From Plasmopara viticola (taxonomy: Eukaryota; Oomycota; Peronosporomycetes; Peronosporales; Peronosporaceae): DNA of 64,000 bases. Below the pieces are notes generated by a model, which ran no database searches, was not told where the DNA came from, and saw nothing but the letters and a program-made list of their open reading frames with translations. This document shows, piece after piece, positions 1 through 10,582 of the stretch. Every line of letters begins with the position of its first letter. Position 1 is the first letter of the stretch. The translations under genes and the position numbers were made by a program. Location of the stretch: positions 1,550,001-1,614,000 of the forward strand of contig MBPM02000008.1 in NCBI GenBank assembly GCA_001695595.3, in the 5' to 3' direction.

Positions 1-1
1 C

Positions 2-564
2 TCTGTAACAGATGCCGTGCCGCTTTTTCACCATGAAGCACCATTGGCTCCTCTGCTTGAAGTGGCGTGCGCCATGGTAGACGCACACTGCCAGCGCAGC
101 CAAAAGATGCAGATTGTGGGCTTTTATTATGCCGGGAGTGGGTATCTTCCATCTGAGTCTGGCAATGGGCTCAGTCACTTTGCTACCAAATTTGCAGACA
201 AAGTGGAGCAAAATTGTCCCCGCGCTTGCGTCTTGGTGGTACGTGACCACCCTTGATAGATTCTAGGGAAGGCTCGTTTGACACTTATGGATTTTGGTGA
301 TTGATCTAATGGGTGTAGCTTGACGCTCAGCAGCTTAATAGTGAGGTCAAACCTGGTCTACAGCTCTTGCTCAAGGACGTAAAACGAGGTTGGACGAAGA
401 TGGAGAATCGACTCAATGTAGCCAATGGTGCAACTAAGGTGCTGACGCAAGGACTCAAGCGTAATGTGCATAAGGACGTCGTGGACTTCGAAGAGCACTT
501 GGAAGTTCCCTGCAAGGATTGGCGAAACTTGCACGTAGTAGAGCTTCTTCAGCTTAATGTATAG
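2..564 (+). CDS. EMC8: EMC8/EMC9 family protein, 3' part (two exons: 2-238 and 319-564)
   Basis: This is the C-terminal part of an ER membrane protein complex subunit 8/9; the 5' end lies outside the window. EMC8/9 is a cytosolic subunit of the EMC insertase, which inserts tail-anchored and multipass proteins into the ER membrane. The reading frame is open from base 2 and contains PLFHHEAPLAPLLEVACAMV, which matches the family's LFH...LAP.LEVAL.L.D segment, then a VGFYYAG strand matching the family's (A/V)GYYQAN. I place an intron at 239-318 (80 bp): donor GTACGT, acceptor GTGTAG, phase 0. The second exon then reads DAQQLNSEV and ends with a W-rich tail (DFEEHLEVPCKDWRNLHV) that matches the family's DFDNHL...DW ending. 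Stop TAG is at 562-564. It converges on the NBAS-like gene with an 88-bp gap. The family call is confident; EMC8 versus EMC9 cannot be told apart here, since many lineages have one gene. Confidence 0.88.
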
Positions 565-652
565 AGTACAATGTGGACGCAATGGACTCAGCTTTTCCTC
601 ACTACTTGGTTACTTCGCCGACTTCTAGCTGGCTGTCTATACGTGCTTCACT

Positions 653-3600
653 TCAGAGAAACTTGTCTGAAAGATGACGAAAAGCCTGCGCGTACACTTC
701 GTGCTGCAAGCGAATGAGCTCGGGGTTATAGTTTTCGTTTCTGGACTGCACAGGCGCCGAAGCGAGTGACCGAAGATAGCTGACTAGCGATAGACGAGCA
801 TTTTCCACGTCCCACAACAGAGGGTGAGCGTGGCGCAAAGCACAGGCAATTCGGCCAGCAGCTGCAAACTCACCAAGCGTCACTAACGCGCACAGGACGT
901 AGCCACCGCTGGATGTCCAGAGTGCTGGATTGATAGAAGCATCTTGTAGCACAAAGGCGACAATGGACGAGTACAGGTCGTGCTGCAACAGCAACGCGAC
1001 ATCAAAACGCAGTAGTACCAGCTCCATGATTGTAGACCAGCTGCACGATTCTAGTGGCACTTGTCGGATGTAGGCCAATGCACGATCGGCATACTTTTCT
1101 CTGAGTCCGTCAAATGGACACATCAACAGCAGTTGAATCGCCAAATTGGGATCGTTGCTTTCCCATTGTCTTGAAATCACCGCCTCCGTGACTTTTTCTT
1201 CGCTACTGAGCTCTGCGTACGCGTGCGCTGTGTACCAGCTCAACAGACGAGTCCCCCACAGGCCTCGTGCGAATAGAGCGGACCAGCACGTTGAGTTGAT
1301 ATTGTCAAACGCTTTTCTTTCAGTCACAGATCCCAATCGAAATTGCTTATGAACGCGCGTTTGAATGCCAAACTCTTGCTCGCGCTGCCACACCGACATA
1401 CAGCGCTGTGCAGTACTTTCAGCGCCGCTACATATCTTCAGATCATCGTGGCGCACCAGCAAATGACTTAATGCCATCGTTGCCATTTCTGCAAATTGAG
1501 CGCCATCAGACCTCACTTCAATGAACGCCAGCAGCTCTTCAAACACGTCAGTAAATTGTTCGAAAACATCACGTGTTGGAACCATAAATATGCGATGCTC
1601 ATCCGTGTTTTCATCAAATCGGTATTTAGCCAGAAGCGCAGCCCATATTGCCTTCACGCAAAGTCCAAAGGGATAGCCAGCACCATCAATTTTGGCCGAA
1701 GTTCCCAATACGTAACTTAACGTTGCAGCTTCTGCCCACTTGTGCTTCTCTTCATACTGCTCGATTGATGTATTCCACTGGCATATAAGTGCTTGTCGTG
1801 CCGCTTTCACCACACTCGCACTATCAATGTCGTTCTCGCCATTTGAAGCCTGCAGCTCTTGAAGTCGGCGAAATCCAATCTCCTTCAGTAAATTTGATGT
1901 CGACTGGGATAATTTTTTCAGAACGCGTTCATATGTAACGCGTGCACTAGGCTGTAGGTCACACGTACCCTCGAGGAAAGTCATAAGCTCAGCTTTTTGA
2001 CTGCTGTTGGGGGAACATGAGCTTGTAACCCATGACCACACAAGGTTGTCTACCCAATCCGCAGACTGTTGCCCTTCGTCTTCATTGCCTACGCATCGCT
2101 GGATAAGGTTCACCACAACATGTTGATACATCTGCAAAATAGTACTCGTCGATTCTTCGCTACTGGCCTTGCGTATCCCGAAACGCAGTGTCAATTCCAT
2201 GATCAGACTAGCAAGTTCCACGCAAGCGATACACTGACAGAGCTCAAGTAAAACATTATGGAAAATGTCTTTCTCGTTTGCTGTTCGAAGCTGCTCAGAG
2301 TCCGTTGCAAAACACGCCTTTATGTTCATTGTTAATGACTGCGTCGAAGTAATCGAGGCCTTCTGCTGAATTTCACTCAGCACCCAAACGCAAACGTTTT
2401 CGGCCAACTCACGCTCGAGATAATGAAGTTGCTGCTCTATTCTTTTGAATTGCGTGGGGTCCCATGAAACCGAAGAAGCCGACGAAGTAGACGACGTCGA
2501 TGAAACATTTGACTGAGAGCCAGAATTTTGCCATGAATTGTACTTGGTTTGCAACATCGTGAGCGTGTCTGCCACAAGCTCCACGCGCTTTTGGGGTGTC
2601 AAAAGAGGCCCAAAAAGCGACAATTCATCTAATCGCTGTCCGTAAAACTCCTCTTCGAGATTTAAATGCGCCATCGGCTCTGGTAATGGGTCGTTGCTCG
2701 ACCCACTGAGAAACAAGTAGTAAAATAACATCAGATGCTCGCATGAAAGTACTGAAAGGCACGGGATACACGACTCATACGCATAGACAGCGAGGTCTGC
2801 CGACAGGGCTTCCGAGCTGTTGTCAGTGCCACGCTCTTTCCAAATACTCGTAAGCAAGTTCTTGATGTAGATCATAACCATGGCGCTAGGTGTGACACGA
2901 TATAGCTTGCGTAAAATTTTTGTCACCAACTTTATTGACTTGCTCGTTAAAAGCGGTCGCACAGCCTCAACCGCCATCTTTCGATGTGCGATTGTCGTCT
3001 GAGGATCCGTACGTGAAGATGTCAGAGGTGTTAATAATTCACTACTGGTAGAGGCTGCACCAATGAGCTTCAGATCAACAACGTCTACGTTCTCAAGCGA
3101 GTCTCCAATATCTTTGAGTTTCTTCAGACACATAAACAGTAATGTGATGCGGTCGTTTAGAGGCTGAGACAATGGAAAGAGAGAATGCTCTTGACTTGAC
3201 ACGAGGTCCGTAGTCTCTTGTTTAAGCCGCTTCGAGCACTCCAAAACCATTCGCAAGACAAGCAACATACCAACGTGATCTGTCCCCTCAATGGCCTCGT
3301 ATAAGCTCGGTTCTCCTATTGTCTCGTTTTTCAACAAAAAGTTTCCAAAAGAGCTCGGCCGTTGCAAAGCTTCCTCTAAAATATCCGATTGTTCGATCGC
3401 AAATGCATGGTCTAGCTGTTCGCGACGATCCATCTGACCGACACTCGAAGGAAAGAGAAGTGCGTCTTTAATGTAAGCCAGCACACATGAATAGTCGTCT
3501 AAACCATACTTGCTCGCAAGCTGTCGCGAAAATTGGAGATGATTCTTTCTCGTGGCCAAGACCATTATCATTTCGTTGCGATAGCTCTCGTCTTGTGAGA

Positions 3601-6600
3601 AACGTGTTAGATCCACTTCAGTGTTGAATATTGCGCTTATTTGGCCCATTTCTACCGAATCCTTGTGCGAATTAAGACACTCGTGACATTGTTGGGCTAG
3701 CCTCATGTAAATGTGGTACCGCCGGTCCGACACCAGAAGCTGAGAGTCTGTTAATTGCTCTGTTACACTAGTCACTTCACTCAGCGCTCCATTCACTGGC
3801 TCGCCTGTAAAATTTACAGCCTTGCGCACCGCATCGTAAGAAGACGTCAGCAATTCAAGACGCTCTCTACGAGCTATTAAAGTCTTTTTATCGTTTTCAA
3901 ATTTATATTCCTTTGCTTGAGCAGCCAAAAGCAAGAAAAAGTGATGAAAACGGCGGACCAAGACTTCACTTGCCTCGCTAGAGTCCGATTCACAGTCTTT
4001 TGCAGAAGCTGACGAAATAATTAAATCTGTACAAAATGCTTCGACCTCTGCATCATCAATGCAGAAGTCGCTCCAAAGCATTAAATGGCTCAAACCCAGC
4101 TCCACGTACTGTTGCCAATTTTTGGACTTACTGGTCGTAGCAAGCGAAATTAACTCTATAGCCTCTTCCACGCATAGCTGAACTACCTGCTGCAGAAAGG
4201 ACGATACAGACGTGCTGCTAAGTTCGTTTTCAACTCCAGTAACATCATTCAGCATCACTTGAGTAAGCCGAAACCCACGCTGCAGCAGCACTATCAAGAA
4301 ATGGCGGTCGTTCTTCTCTTCGTGCAGTAAGTCCACGACTACTTTGAGCTCGTTCATCAGTGCGACTGCGGCACTGATTGTTATTTTACCTCCTTCATAT
4401 CGCCGTTGCTCCAGATCGCTCTCTGACAAGCCAAGCTCAACCATCAACGCTTGCATGGCTTCAATCTTTTCAAGCCAAGACAACAATAAATCGGTCGCTT
4501 GATGTGCGAAGAGATCCAGTGACGATACCGTGGCTGCTTTAAGCAGTGACAAGCACAATTGGTGCTTTTTGCTCAATGATCCAAAGGAAGATGCAGACAC
4601 AAGATCCAATACAAGTGAGACCAAGTTCAGAGGCGTCAGCTGGCTGTCACTGGTGTTGTTGCGGACGACTACATCAGCAGGTAGTTCGTTAATTACTTGC
4701 AATGTCAAGTGACACGCGACATCATAGTCCGTAGAGTTGAGAGCAGCATAAGCACCTTTCATCCAAATTTGTAGCCACTTCGATTCAACACGGAGGAGCT
4801 TTGCTAAATGCATGACAGAAGCCAATGGCTCACTTTCGTGATCATCAGTCTTAGCGAGTAAAGAATCGCCGACATGATGCTGTGCTAGCCATTCCTTTGC
4901 TCGCATGGACGGCTTGTAATTGGTGGGGTTACTCACGAAAACTTGGCACACAGCATGAAGTCGAATTTTGTCTTGCTCTTCTAGTTTATCTGCCCGAAGT
5001 TCCAACGGTGACAATTTCACAGCGCCATGTGTCAATAAGTCCAGCAGCTCACACGCGTATGCTACATCTGTCGCTTGACTCATCATCTCCTCGTAACGCT
5101 GTTTTGCTCCAGTCGCGGCTCGGTCTCCGTCATCCCATAGTGGTAGCGCCAACAGCTGTTCACTGATGTTTATGCAACCTAGTGCAGTTTTATGAGCTAA
5201 ATCGGCCGTTGCGTCTTCTGAATAGCCAACAACAGAATCTAACGCTCCTCGAATGATTGTCAACAACTTCTTCAAGATATTATCAACAGCTTCTATGTCT
5301 GAAGCAATCCAATGATTTACCAAATTTTGAGCGGCATCAACGTCAACACAACCAGGCCCAAGAAGATGCTTTAAAATCACGTTCAGGATGTTCTCTTGAC
5401 TCAAGCGCTCACCAAAAGCATGCTCTTTTAGCTGAAGTGCATCTTGCAGCACCTCCAGCCAATGTCCAGAGGCGCCGGGCAACGCAAATTCACACATTTG
5501 TTCGAGCAAACCGAGTGGCCCACCATCGTTAACAACGCCGCCGCTTTCACCATCGATAACCAGCATTTGGAATTTGATGTTGCTGGGAAAAGCAATTATA
5601 TCATACTTGGCCAACACGTCCATAGCCACCATCAAATCTTCTATCTCATCCACAGCCACTTGCAATTGAGCAATCTCTGGTGAATCGTGCTCATTTCGAA
5701 CCGGAAGAGACTGGAAAATTATCCAGAGCTGCTCTACAAATGCATGGTGGCGCTGCACGTAAATGTCCTTATTTACACTTAAAGAGTCATCACCGGTGAC
5801 TTTCGATGCATCGACAGAGTAGATGACACCAAGCGCATTTTCTATGAGTGTTGCGTTGCTCTGGATAAATCGATCAGCCAGGTCTATGGATGGATTACTT
5901 CGTTGCATCAATTGGGCTGCAAGCGCCAGACCAATCAAAGAAGCCTTCGATGCCATGGTTTGTGCGAGCCAAGCAATTAGCTCATCTAAAGCATATGTTC
6001 GACCGCGTCGTTGGGATACAAACACAGCATTAAAACGATCGATAATCAGCGCAACGTCATCCAACTTTTCTTTGCCGTCGAAACCCACCACAATCGTGGC
6101 TTGATCGTGCAATGACATAGCACACCACTCACTCAGTGGGAGCAAGGAACATGCCGATATGTGCAGCAAATACACGCACTTGTACAAACGCTCAGTGTTC
6201 AAAACAAGCTCCTCGAGTGCTTTTCTAGCTTCCATTGCAGGCCATTCACGTAGGCACTGAAGTGCTAGTTCGCTAAGCTTGTACGCAAAAGCAAGTTGGC
6301 CAAACGATTCATCCAGCTCTAGGATTCTTTCTACAAACCATTTACCATAGATAAAATTGCGCTCTTCATGTGACATCCCTATAAAGTCTGTGAACGTTAA
6401 CAACTCTTCATTGGATTGGTCTTGAAGTCGAATCTTCGGGTCAAAACGAAATGGAAGGATCAAGTCGTAGTCCTCGTTGCCATCTATCAAATCGAGACCA
6501 GCAGACCTGCAGAGTGTGTAAAAGTGAATATCATCTTCTATCTGCGTGGGAATCGCTGGCAGTAGCAGCGCGTAAGTTGACGGTGACACGGAAGGTGAGA

Positions 6601-8773
6601 TAAAATTGAGAACTTCTAGCCAGCGAGGAAGCAAACTCCGTCCATGTCGTTGAAATAAAAGCGTAAGTGCACTTATTCGACCTTCTAAAGCCAACTGCTT
6701 CGCTGTCGAAAAGATAGGTGAGACTCTAAACACGGCATAAGTCGTTCCGTCAAAGAGCTTGTCGCTTGCCACAGACGTCGTAGAAATACCCTCTTCTGCG
6801 CACAAAAGCAGTCGAAGTGTTTCAAGACGGTACAAATAGCACTGAAGCTTCTCTCGTTCTTGCAAAAGTTCTACATCGCCTCTATCGTCGTCATTTAAAC
6901 TAATGCATGCATCCCATGCCAAATTAAGAATCTTCTTCATGCTCGCGCTCGAATCGTCGGCAATTAGCGTCATGCACTCCCGAAGTATCCAGCGTTTGTC
7001 CGACACTGCGCGTAAATGATCCAACGCTTCCACAAATTCGTCGCGCTGTCCACCCAAACGCGCTTCTTGTGGTCTAGTCAGCAGAAACACAACATGCAAA
7101 TCGGTTGAATTGCCCTTGTTTTCATCGTACAATCGACCAGCTTGCTTTCGGTATTCCATCCAAATACGGAGATGGATGCTGTCAGTATTGATAGCATTTC
7201 CACTCATGTTGTACAGCCTCACTGTCGCAAGTGCGTCGTCATACTTGTGAGCATTTATAAGCATCTCTAGAAAAGGCTCAGCTGCCAAGTTTTGGATCTG
7301 GTTTGCCGCCCAAAGACCATCATTGACTACAAATTCGTATGCAGAGAAAGCGTTGCTGCGCACAGAGTTCAATAAGACTCCAATCGCATTAAGAGCAAGC
7401 GTTTCGACGCTGTCAGTACCTGCACCCATTAAAGGTCTGAAATGTTGTGCAGGGGTTAGCACGAGGCGGCCTGTAGGCTGATCATTTTCATCGCTGGTCG
7501 CTTCTACAGAGCAAGGAGTAAAAGCGGCATAGACAACACTGTTGTTGGTAAGCACTAGGGCTATCAAGTCAGACGTTAGCCAGACAGCCAGCTTTATTGC
7601 GAGATCCTGACAGTCCTTTGCACTTAAATCCCCAATACTTTGCCAATCCAACACATCGGTGCAAACGTCAATTTGCCGAATCGCTAAGTGTCCTAAGTCA
7701 TTTACCATACTCACAAAATTACCATTAGGCGCAAGCATGAGATGACGGATCCAGCCACGGAGCACTCGACTTCCTGTCGTCTCACCTCCCATCAACATCC
7801 TTAACGGAGCAAACAGTGTGCTCTTAACGCTCGTCAAAATTCCGCCACTAGCCTCATTAATCGGCAAAAAACGGTCCTTCTCACTCTCGTTGATCCCTTC
7901 CTCATCCGCGTGCTGCGTTATATTTTTCTTAAAAATCATTGTAAAATCCAGCAACTCTCCAACGTCTTTGTTGTTTTTGTCAACCACAACTTTCCAAACA
8001 CTCAACGATGCAGCTTGATTTTTGACAAGATCGGCGCTCGGATCTCTCACTCCTCCACTTACTACGAGCGTCAAAGTTTTTGGGTCGTAGCATACTGCTG
8101 AGACACCCGCATGCCACTCTGTCAGCTTCTTCACCACTTTCATCGTAAAGAAATCCGTCTTATCCTCGAGAACGGCAGCATTCATTGCAGCTAGCGACAA
8201 TTTGGCCAAGTCAATGCTAACATAGAGCCAATTGCCGTCCGCGGAAAGAACGAACGCTGTGCTTTCGTTTTGTGTGGGAAAAAACACGCTTACGATATTT
8301 GCTGCTGGATTCCAATGCTTTGAAGCCAGTTGCTTTGTCGGTTCCATACGCAAAAGCAGCATATCAGCTTGAGAAGCTTGAGAATTCTTAGTCGGGATCA
8401 ACCACTCTGGGCATGCGAATAGCCACATGCTGCCTTCAGATGCACCTCCTGCGCGCGAGATTTGACCACTGATGATAAGAAAACTAAGGTCTGGACTCCA
8501 TACAAGTGTCCATGATTCACTTTGGTTCGGTGCGATTTCAAACTCGTCTCCATCAGTCAATAAATCGGCCAGCTCGTAGTTTTCTACACTCTTGTCCTCG
8601 TCTGGTTTAAACACGCTCAAACGTAAGCAACTTCGCTCTGTTTGCGATCGGAAGAGCACCGCTAAGCGCATCGCAGTAGCGGTCGATGCCAAAAGTTGAT
8701 AGTCGACGGGAAGAGATGCCACAGAACCCCGTGCAAGCTCGCGAGCCGCCAACAGCAGCGGCTCAGTCGTCAT
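653..8773 (-). CDS. NBAS: NBAS/MIP2-like protein with Sec39 domain (about 2706 aa)
   Basis: This is a single intronless frame of about 2706 codons, and the largest gene in the window. The N-terminal ~450 residues read as a degenerate beta-propeller (for example the stretch around residue 154 with HWNPAANIVSVFF, and ASLSVWKVVVD near 254). From about residue 570 it reads as the alpha-helical Sec39 region, with a DKRWILRECMTLIADD motif near residue 590 that resembles the DK.FVLEECL...D signature of animal NBAS and plant MIP2. The rest is long alpha-solenoid. Human NBAS is about 2370 aa, so the size fits. The family is the large subunit of the Dsl1/NRZ tether with ZW10 and RINT1, acting in Golgi-to-ER COPI vesicle capture; animal NBAS also acts in nonsense-mediated decay. 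I chose the ATG at 8773 (MTTEPLLLAARELARG) and not 8974, because the upstream 67 codons overlap the divergent gene's transcript and look non-coding. The call is inferred from motif and architecture. Confidence 0.72.
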   Translation of the reverse strand: MTTEPLLLAARELARGSVASLPVDYQLLASTATAMRLAVLFRSQTERSCLRLSVFKPDEDKSVENYELADLLTDGDEFEIAPNQSESWTLVWSPDLSFLIISGQISRAGGASEGSMWLFACPEWLIPTKNSQASQADMLLLRMEPTKQLASKHWNPAANIVSVFFPTQNESTAFVLSADGNWLYVSIDLAKLSLAAMNAAVLEDKTDFFTMKVVKKLTEWHAGVSAVCYDPKTLTLVVSGGVRDPSADLVKNQAASLSVWKVVVDKNNKDVGELLDFTMIFKKNITQHADEEGINESEKDRFLPINEASGGILTSVKSTLFAPLRMLMGGETTGSRVLRGWIRHLMLAPNGNFVSMVNDLGHLAIRQIDVCTDVLDWQSIGDLSAKDCQDLAIKLAVWLTSDLIALVLTNNSVVYAAFTPCSVEATSDENDQPTGRLVLTPAQHFRPLMGAGTDSVETLALNAIGVLLNSVRSNAFSAYEFVVNDGLWAANQIQNLAAEPFLEMLINAHKYDDALATVRLYNMSGNAINTDSIHLRIWMEYRKQAGRLYDENKGNSTDLHVVFLLTRPQEARLGGQRDEFVEALDHLRAVSDKRWILRECMTLIADDSSASMKKILNLAWDACISLNDDDRGDVELLQEREKLQCYLYRLETLRLLLCAEEGISTTSVASDKLFDGTTYAVFRVSPIFSTAKQLALEGRISALTLLFQRHGRSLLPRWLEVLNFISPSVSPSTYALLLPAIPTQIEDDIHFYTLCRSAGLDLIDGNEDYDLILPFRFDPKIRLQDQSNEELLTFTDFIGMSHEERNFIYGKWFVERILELDESFGQLAFAYKLSELALQCLREWPAMEARKALEELVLNTERLYKCVYLLHISACSLLPLSEWCAMSLHDQATIVVGFDGKEKLDDVALIIDRFNAVFVSQRRGRTYALDELIAWLAQTMASKASLIGLALAAQLMQRSNPSIDLADRFIQSNATLIENALGVIYSVDASKVTGDDSLSVNKDIYVQRHHAFVEQLWIIFQSLPVRNEHDSPEIAQLQVAVDEIEDLMVAMDVLAKYDIIAFPSNIKFQMLVIDGESGGVVNDGGPLGLLEQMCEFALPGASGHWLEVLQDALQLKEHAFGERLSQENILNVILKHLLGPGCVDVDAAQNLVNHWIASDIEAVDNILKKLLTIIRGALDSVVGYSEDATADLAHKTALGCINISEQLLALPLWDDGDRAATGAKQRYEEMMSQATDVAYACELLDLLTHGAVKLSPLELRADKLEEQDKIRLHAVCQVFVSNPTNYKPSMRAKEWLAQHHVGDSLLAKTDDHESEPLASVMHLAKLLRVESKWLQIWMKGAYAALNSTDYDVACHLTLQVINELPADVVVRNNTSDSQLTPLNLVSLVLDLVSASSFGSLSKKHQLCLSLLKAATVSSLDLFAHQATDLLLSWLEKIEAMQALMVELGLSESDLEQRRYEGGKITISAAVALMNELKVVVDLLHEEKNDRHFLIVLLQRGFRLTQVMLNDVTGVENELSSTSVSSFLQQVVQLCVEEAIELISLATTSKSKNWQQYVELGLSHLMLWSDFCIDDAEVEAFCTDLIISSASAKDCESDSSEASEVLVRRFHHFFLLLAAQAKEYKFENDKKTLIARRERLELLTSSYDAVRKAVNFTGEPVNGALSEVTSVTEQLTDSQLLVSDRRYHIYMRLAQQCHECLNSHKDSVEMGQISAIFNTEVDLTRFSQDESYRNEMIMVLATRKNHLQFSRQLASKYGLDDYSCVLAYIKDALLFPSSVGQMDRREQLDHAFAIEQSDILEEALQRPSSFGNFLLKNETIGEPSLYEAIEGTDHVGMLLVLRMVLECSKRLKQETTDLVSSQEHSLFPLSQPLNDRITLLFMCLKKLKDIGDSLENVDVVDLKLIGAASTSSELLTPLTSSRTDPQTTIAHRKMAVEAVRPLLTSKSIKLVTKILRKLYRVTPSAMVMIYIKNLLTSIWKERGTDNSSEALSADLAVYAYESCIPCLSVLSCEHLMLFYYLFLSGSSNDPLPEPMAHLNLEEEFYGQRLDELSLFGPLLTPQKRVELVADTLTMLQTKYNSWQNSGSQSNVSSTSSTSSASSVSWDPTQFKRIEQQLHYLERELAENVCVWVLSEIQQKASITSTQSLTMNIKACFATDSEQLRTANEKDIFHNVLLELCQCIACVELASLIMELTLRFGIRKASSEESTSTILQMYQHVVVNLIQRCVGNEDEGQQSADWVDNLVWSWVTSSCSPNSSQKAELMTFLEGTCDLQPSARVTYERVLKKLSQSTSNLLKEIGFRRLQELQASNGENDIDSASVVKAARQALICQWNTSIEQYEEKHKWAEAATLSYVLGTSAKIDGAGYPFGLCVKAIWAALLAKYRFDENTDEHRIFMVPTRDVFEQFTDVFEELLAFIEVRSDGAQFAEMATMALSHLLVRHDDLKICSGAESTAQRCMSVWQREQEFGIQTRVHKQFRLGSVTERKAFDNINSTCWSALFARGLWGTRLLSWYTAHAYAELSSEEKVTEAVISRQWESNDPNLAIQLLLMCPFDGLREKYADRALAYIRQVPLESCSWSTIMELVLLRFDVALLLQHDLYSSIVAFVLQDASINPALWTSSGGYVLCALVTLGEFAAAGRIACALRHAHPLLWDVENARLSLVSYLRSLASAPVQSRNENYNPELIRLQHEVYAQAFRHLSDKFL

Positions 8774-8864
8774 TGTCGTCAACGTGTAAAAATCAAGGAT
8801 CAATGATTGCGTGTTCCATAATTTGGTCACGAGTGGACTAATTTTTGATACTTGTGTTGTGAAT
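8774..8864. promoter_or_regulatory. Shared divergent promoter, NBAS-like / lipoate-ligase-like
   Basis: Ninety-one bases separate two divergent ATGs (8773 on minus, 8865 on plus). Both promoters must lie here or inside the opposite gene. I see no clear oomycete initiator-type element and no TATA box, so the claim rests on gene layout only. Confidence 0.5.
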
Positions 8865-9749
8865 ATGATTAGAAAGCCACGCATAAGTTTTCTGCGTTTG
8901 CGAGCACCCATCCAGACGCAACTCCAGATTGAGGAGGCGCTATTTCGTGCCGAATCGCAGCACAGTTGGTTCATTTACAATGACAAACACGTGGCAAGGA
9001 CGATCGTCATGGGCATCTCGGGCAAACCGGACCAGTTGTTGCACCAGGATGCTGTCAAGCGGTGCGTTGATTGCGCTGGTACGATTGCAAAGATTGGAGA
9101 CTAATGAAGTGGTCGCTGCTTAGAGATGCTATCCCAGTGCTGAAGCGTTTTAGTGGAGGTGGTACAGTCATTGTGGATCATAATACAATCTTTACCACTT
9201 TCATCTGCAAACACGAGGCTTTGCCGCATGTAAAGCCCTTTCCGCGTGATATCATGACCTGGTCACAAAGCTTTTTCGCACCCTTTTTCGCACGTGTCTG
9301 CCCAGAAAATTTGGTACGCCGTTGATTTTTTCGTTGCACTGCTTGTAGCCTTTGATGTATGCTGAGCAAATTGACCTTTGCAGAAATTTTCGCTGCGGGA
9401 GGACGACTACGTGTTTAATGACCGAAAATTTGGTGGTAATGCACAGAGTCTGTCGAAGGGACGCTGGTTACACCATACATCATTTCTTTGGGACTTTGAC
9501 CCCAAAAATATGGAATACCTCACAAATCCATCGCGTCAACCCAAGTATCGTCAGCAGCGCAGCCATCTCGAGTTTCTATGCCCCCTGAAGGATATGTTGA
9601 AAAAGAAATGTGCGACTCGCAAGATGTTTGAAAGTGAGCTAATTAAACAATTAGCGCGTAGCTTTGAGATCGAGGATGTGAATATGAAGGACGTTGAACC
9701 GATTTTGAAAAAGGAGCATCGGAAGTCTACGCACATTTTGAAGCTGTAA
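8865..9749 (+). CDS. Lipoate/biotin A/B protein ligase family protein (three exons: 8865-9061, 9124-9313, 9384-9749)
   Basis: Three exons give a protein of 250 aa. Exon 1 starts MIRKPRISFLRLRAPIQ and reaches IVMGISGKPDQLL. Exon 2 carries the family hallmark KRFSGGGTVIVDHNTIFTT, the equivalent of the RR.SGGG.V..D motif of lipoate ligase LplA. Exon 3 has REDDYVFNDRKFGGNAQS, whose K in RKFGGNA fits the conserved catalytic lysine region, then HHTSFLWDFDPKNMEYL. This order matches the plant and protist cytosolic Biotin/lipoate A/B ligase-like proteins. Introns: 9062-9123 (62 bp, GTGCGT...TTAG) and 9314-9383 (70 bp, GTACGC...GCAG); the frame and the protein motif are continuous across both. The family attaches lipoate or a similar acyl group to a lysine of a carrier protein, but the substrate here is unknown. 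No obvious mitochondrial targeting peptide is seen. It converges on RPB7 with a 123-bp gap. Confidence 0.85.
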
Positions 9750-9872
9750 GTCGGTAATAAATTAATGTCTGAACTGCCCTTAAATGAGGCATAAGAATTA
9801 AAAGTGCCACCGGTAAGCACTATATGGACATTTCTTGCGGCAAAAATACCTTGAGCTATCACAATTTCAATG

Positions 9873-10479
9873 CTAGTTGTCGGACGAGATGAGGCCTAGA
9901 TAGTCATCCTTTATGGTTCCAATGGCGTTCTACATCAAGAGCAACAAAATATTACCAGTCAGCAAGCCACTCACTCATCCGCTATTGCCCCAAGTCACTC
10001 ACAATCTCCGTGACGTCGACACTGACGCCCATAATTTTAAGTCGCACACCGCAGCCCTTGCGAATTTCCACCTCACGATCGTCTGAGATCCATGCGTTGC
10101 TTTCGTGATCATAACCATTGTTAAGGTCCGTGGGCATGGCATGTCGCGACACAAAGACCTGCAGCGGACCCACATCCGCAAAGAATCCGAGCTGATTCAC
10201 AACTGATACCACGGCATCAAGCACCTGATTTTTAAAAGGACGAAAAAGAATGGCGCGGTAGCGAATGTTGAAACACACAAAGCCCGAGTTGTCCTGGATC
10301 ACGCCCTTGCCGATGTCCTCGTCGCGCACCTCTGTGACCGTAATAACGTAGCCATACTTACCCATGGATGTTCCCTCCACCTCTTCAATCAAACGCAAAC
10401 GTATAATGTCGTGCAATTTAGGTCCAAAGTGCATCGGATGCAGCAACAAGTCGCGCGAGAGCTGCTTCAAAAAGAACAT
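9873..10479 (-). CDS. RPB7: RNA polymerase II subunit RPB7 (two exons: 10003-10479 and 9873-9929)
   Basis: The first exon gives LLLHPMHFGPKLHD, EGTSMGKYGYVI, GVIQDNSGFVCFNIRYRAI and FRPFKNQVLDAVV, matching RPB7/POLR2G along its N-terminal RNP-like domain, followed by the S1/OB domain (GFFADVGPLQVFVSRHAMP). Read unspliced, the frame ends early at 9982. I instead see a GTGAGT donor after codon ATT (10003) and a GATGTAG acceptor, giving a 73-bp intron at 9930-10002. The second exon then reads INAIGTIKDDYLGLISSDN plus stop at 9873-9875, matching the conserved AIG...DDYLGL tail. The total is 177 aa, close to the usual ~172. RPB7 pairs with RPB4 as the stalk of Pol II in the nucleus. It is divergent from the galectin-RRM gene with about 103 bp between the ATGs. 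Confidence 0.93.
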
Positions 10480-10582
10480 GTCCGTGATAATGAAAAAAGT
10501 CTTTTATTTGGCGCTAAATTTACGTGTTACGCGAATGTAGCCAAGTAGTCGCCCCTCGATATAATCTTTGTTTTGAACAACC
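10480..10582. promoter_or_regulatory. Shared divergent promoter, RPB7 / galectin-RRM, with an E2F-like box
   Basis: The 103 bases between divergent start codons contain TTTGGCGC at 10507-10514, a perfect match to the E2F/DP consensus TTTSSCGC. That a factor binds there is inference only. Confidence 0.4.

Noticed and set aside
8774..8974. NBAS-like start at 8974 giving 67 more residues
   Set aside because: This extension overlaps exon 1 of the lipoate-ligase-like gene on the other strand and has no resemblance to the family; the ATG at 8773 is better.
9982..10002. RPB7 ending at 9982 as a single exon
   Set aside because: It would lack the conserved AIG...DDYLGL tail, which is found intact in the next exon behind a good GTGAGT donor and TGTAG acceptor.
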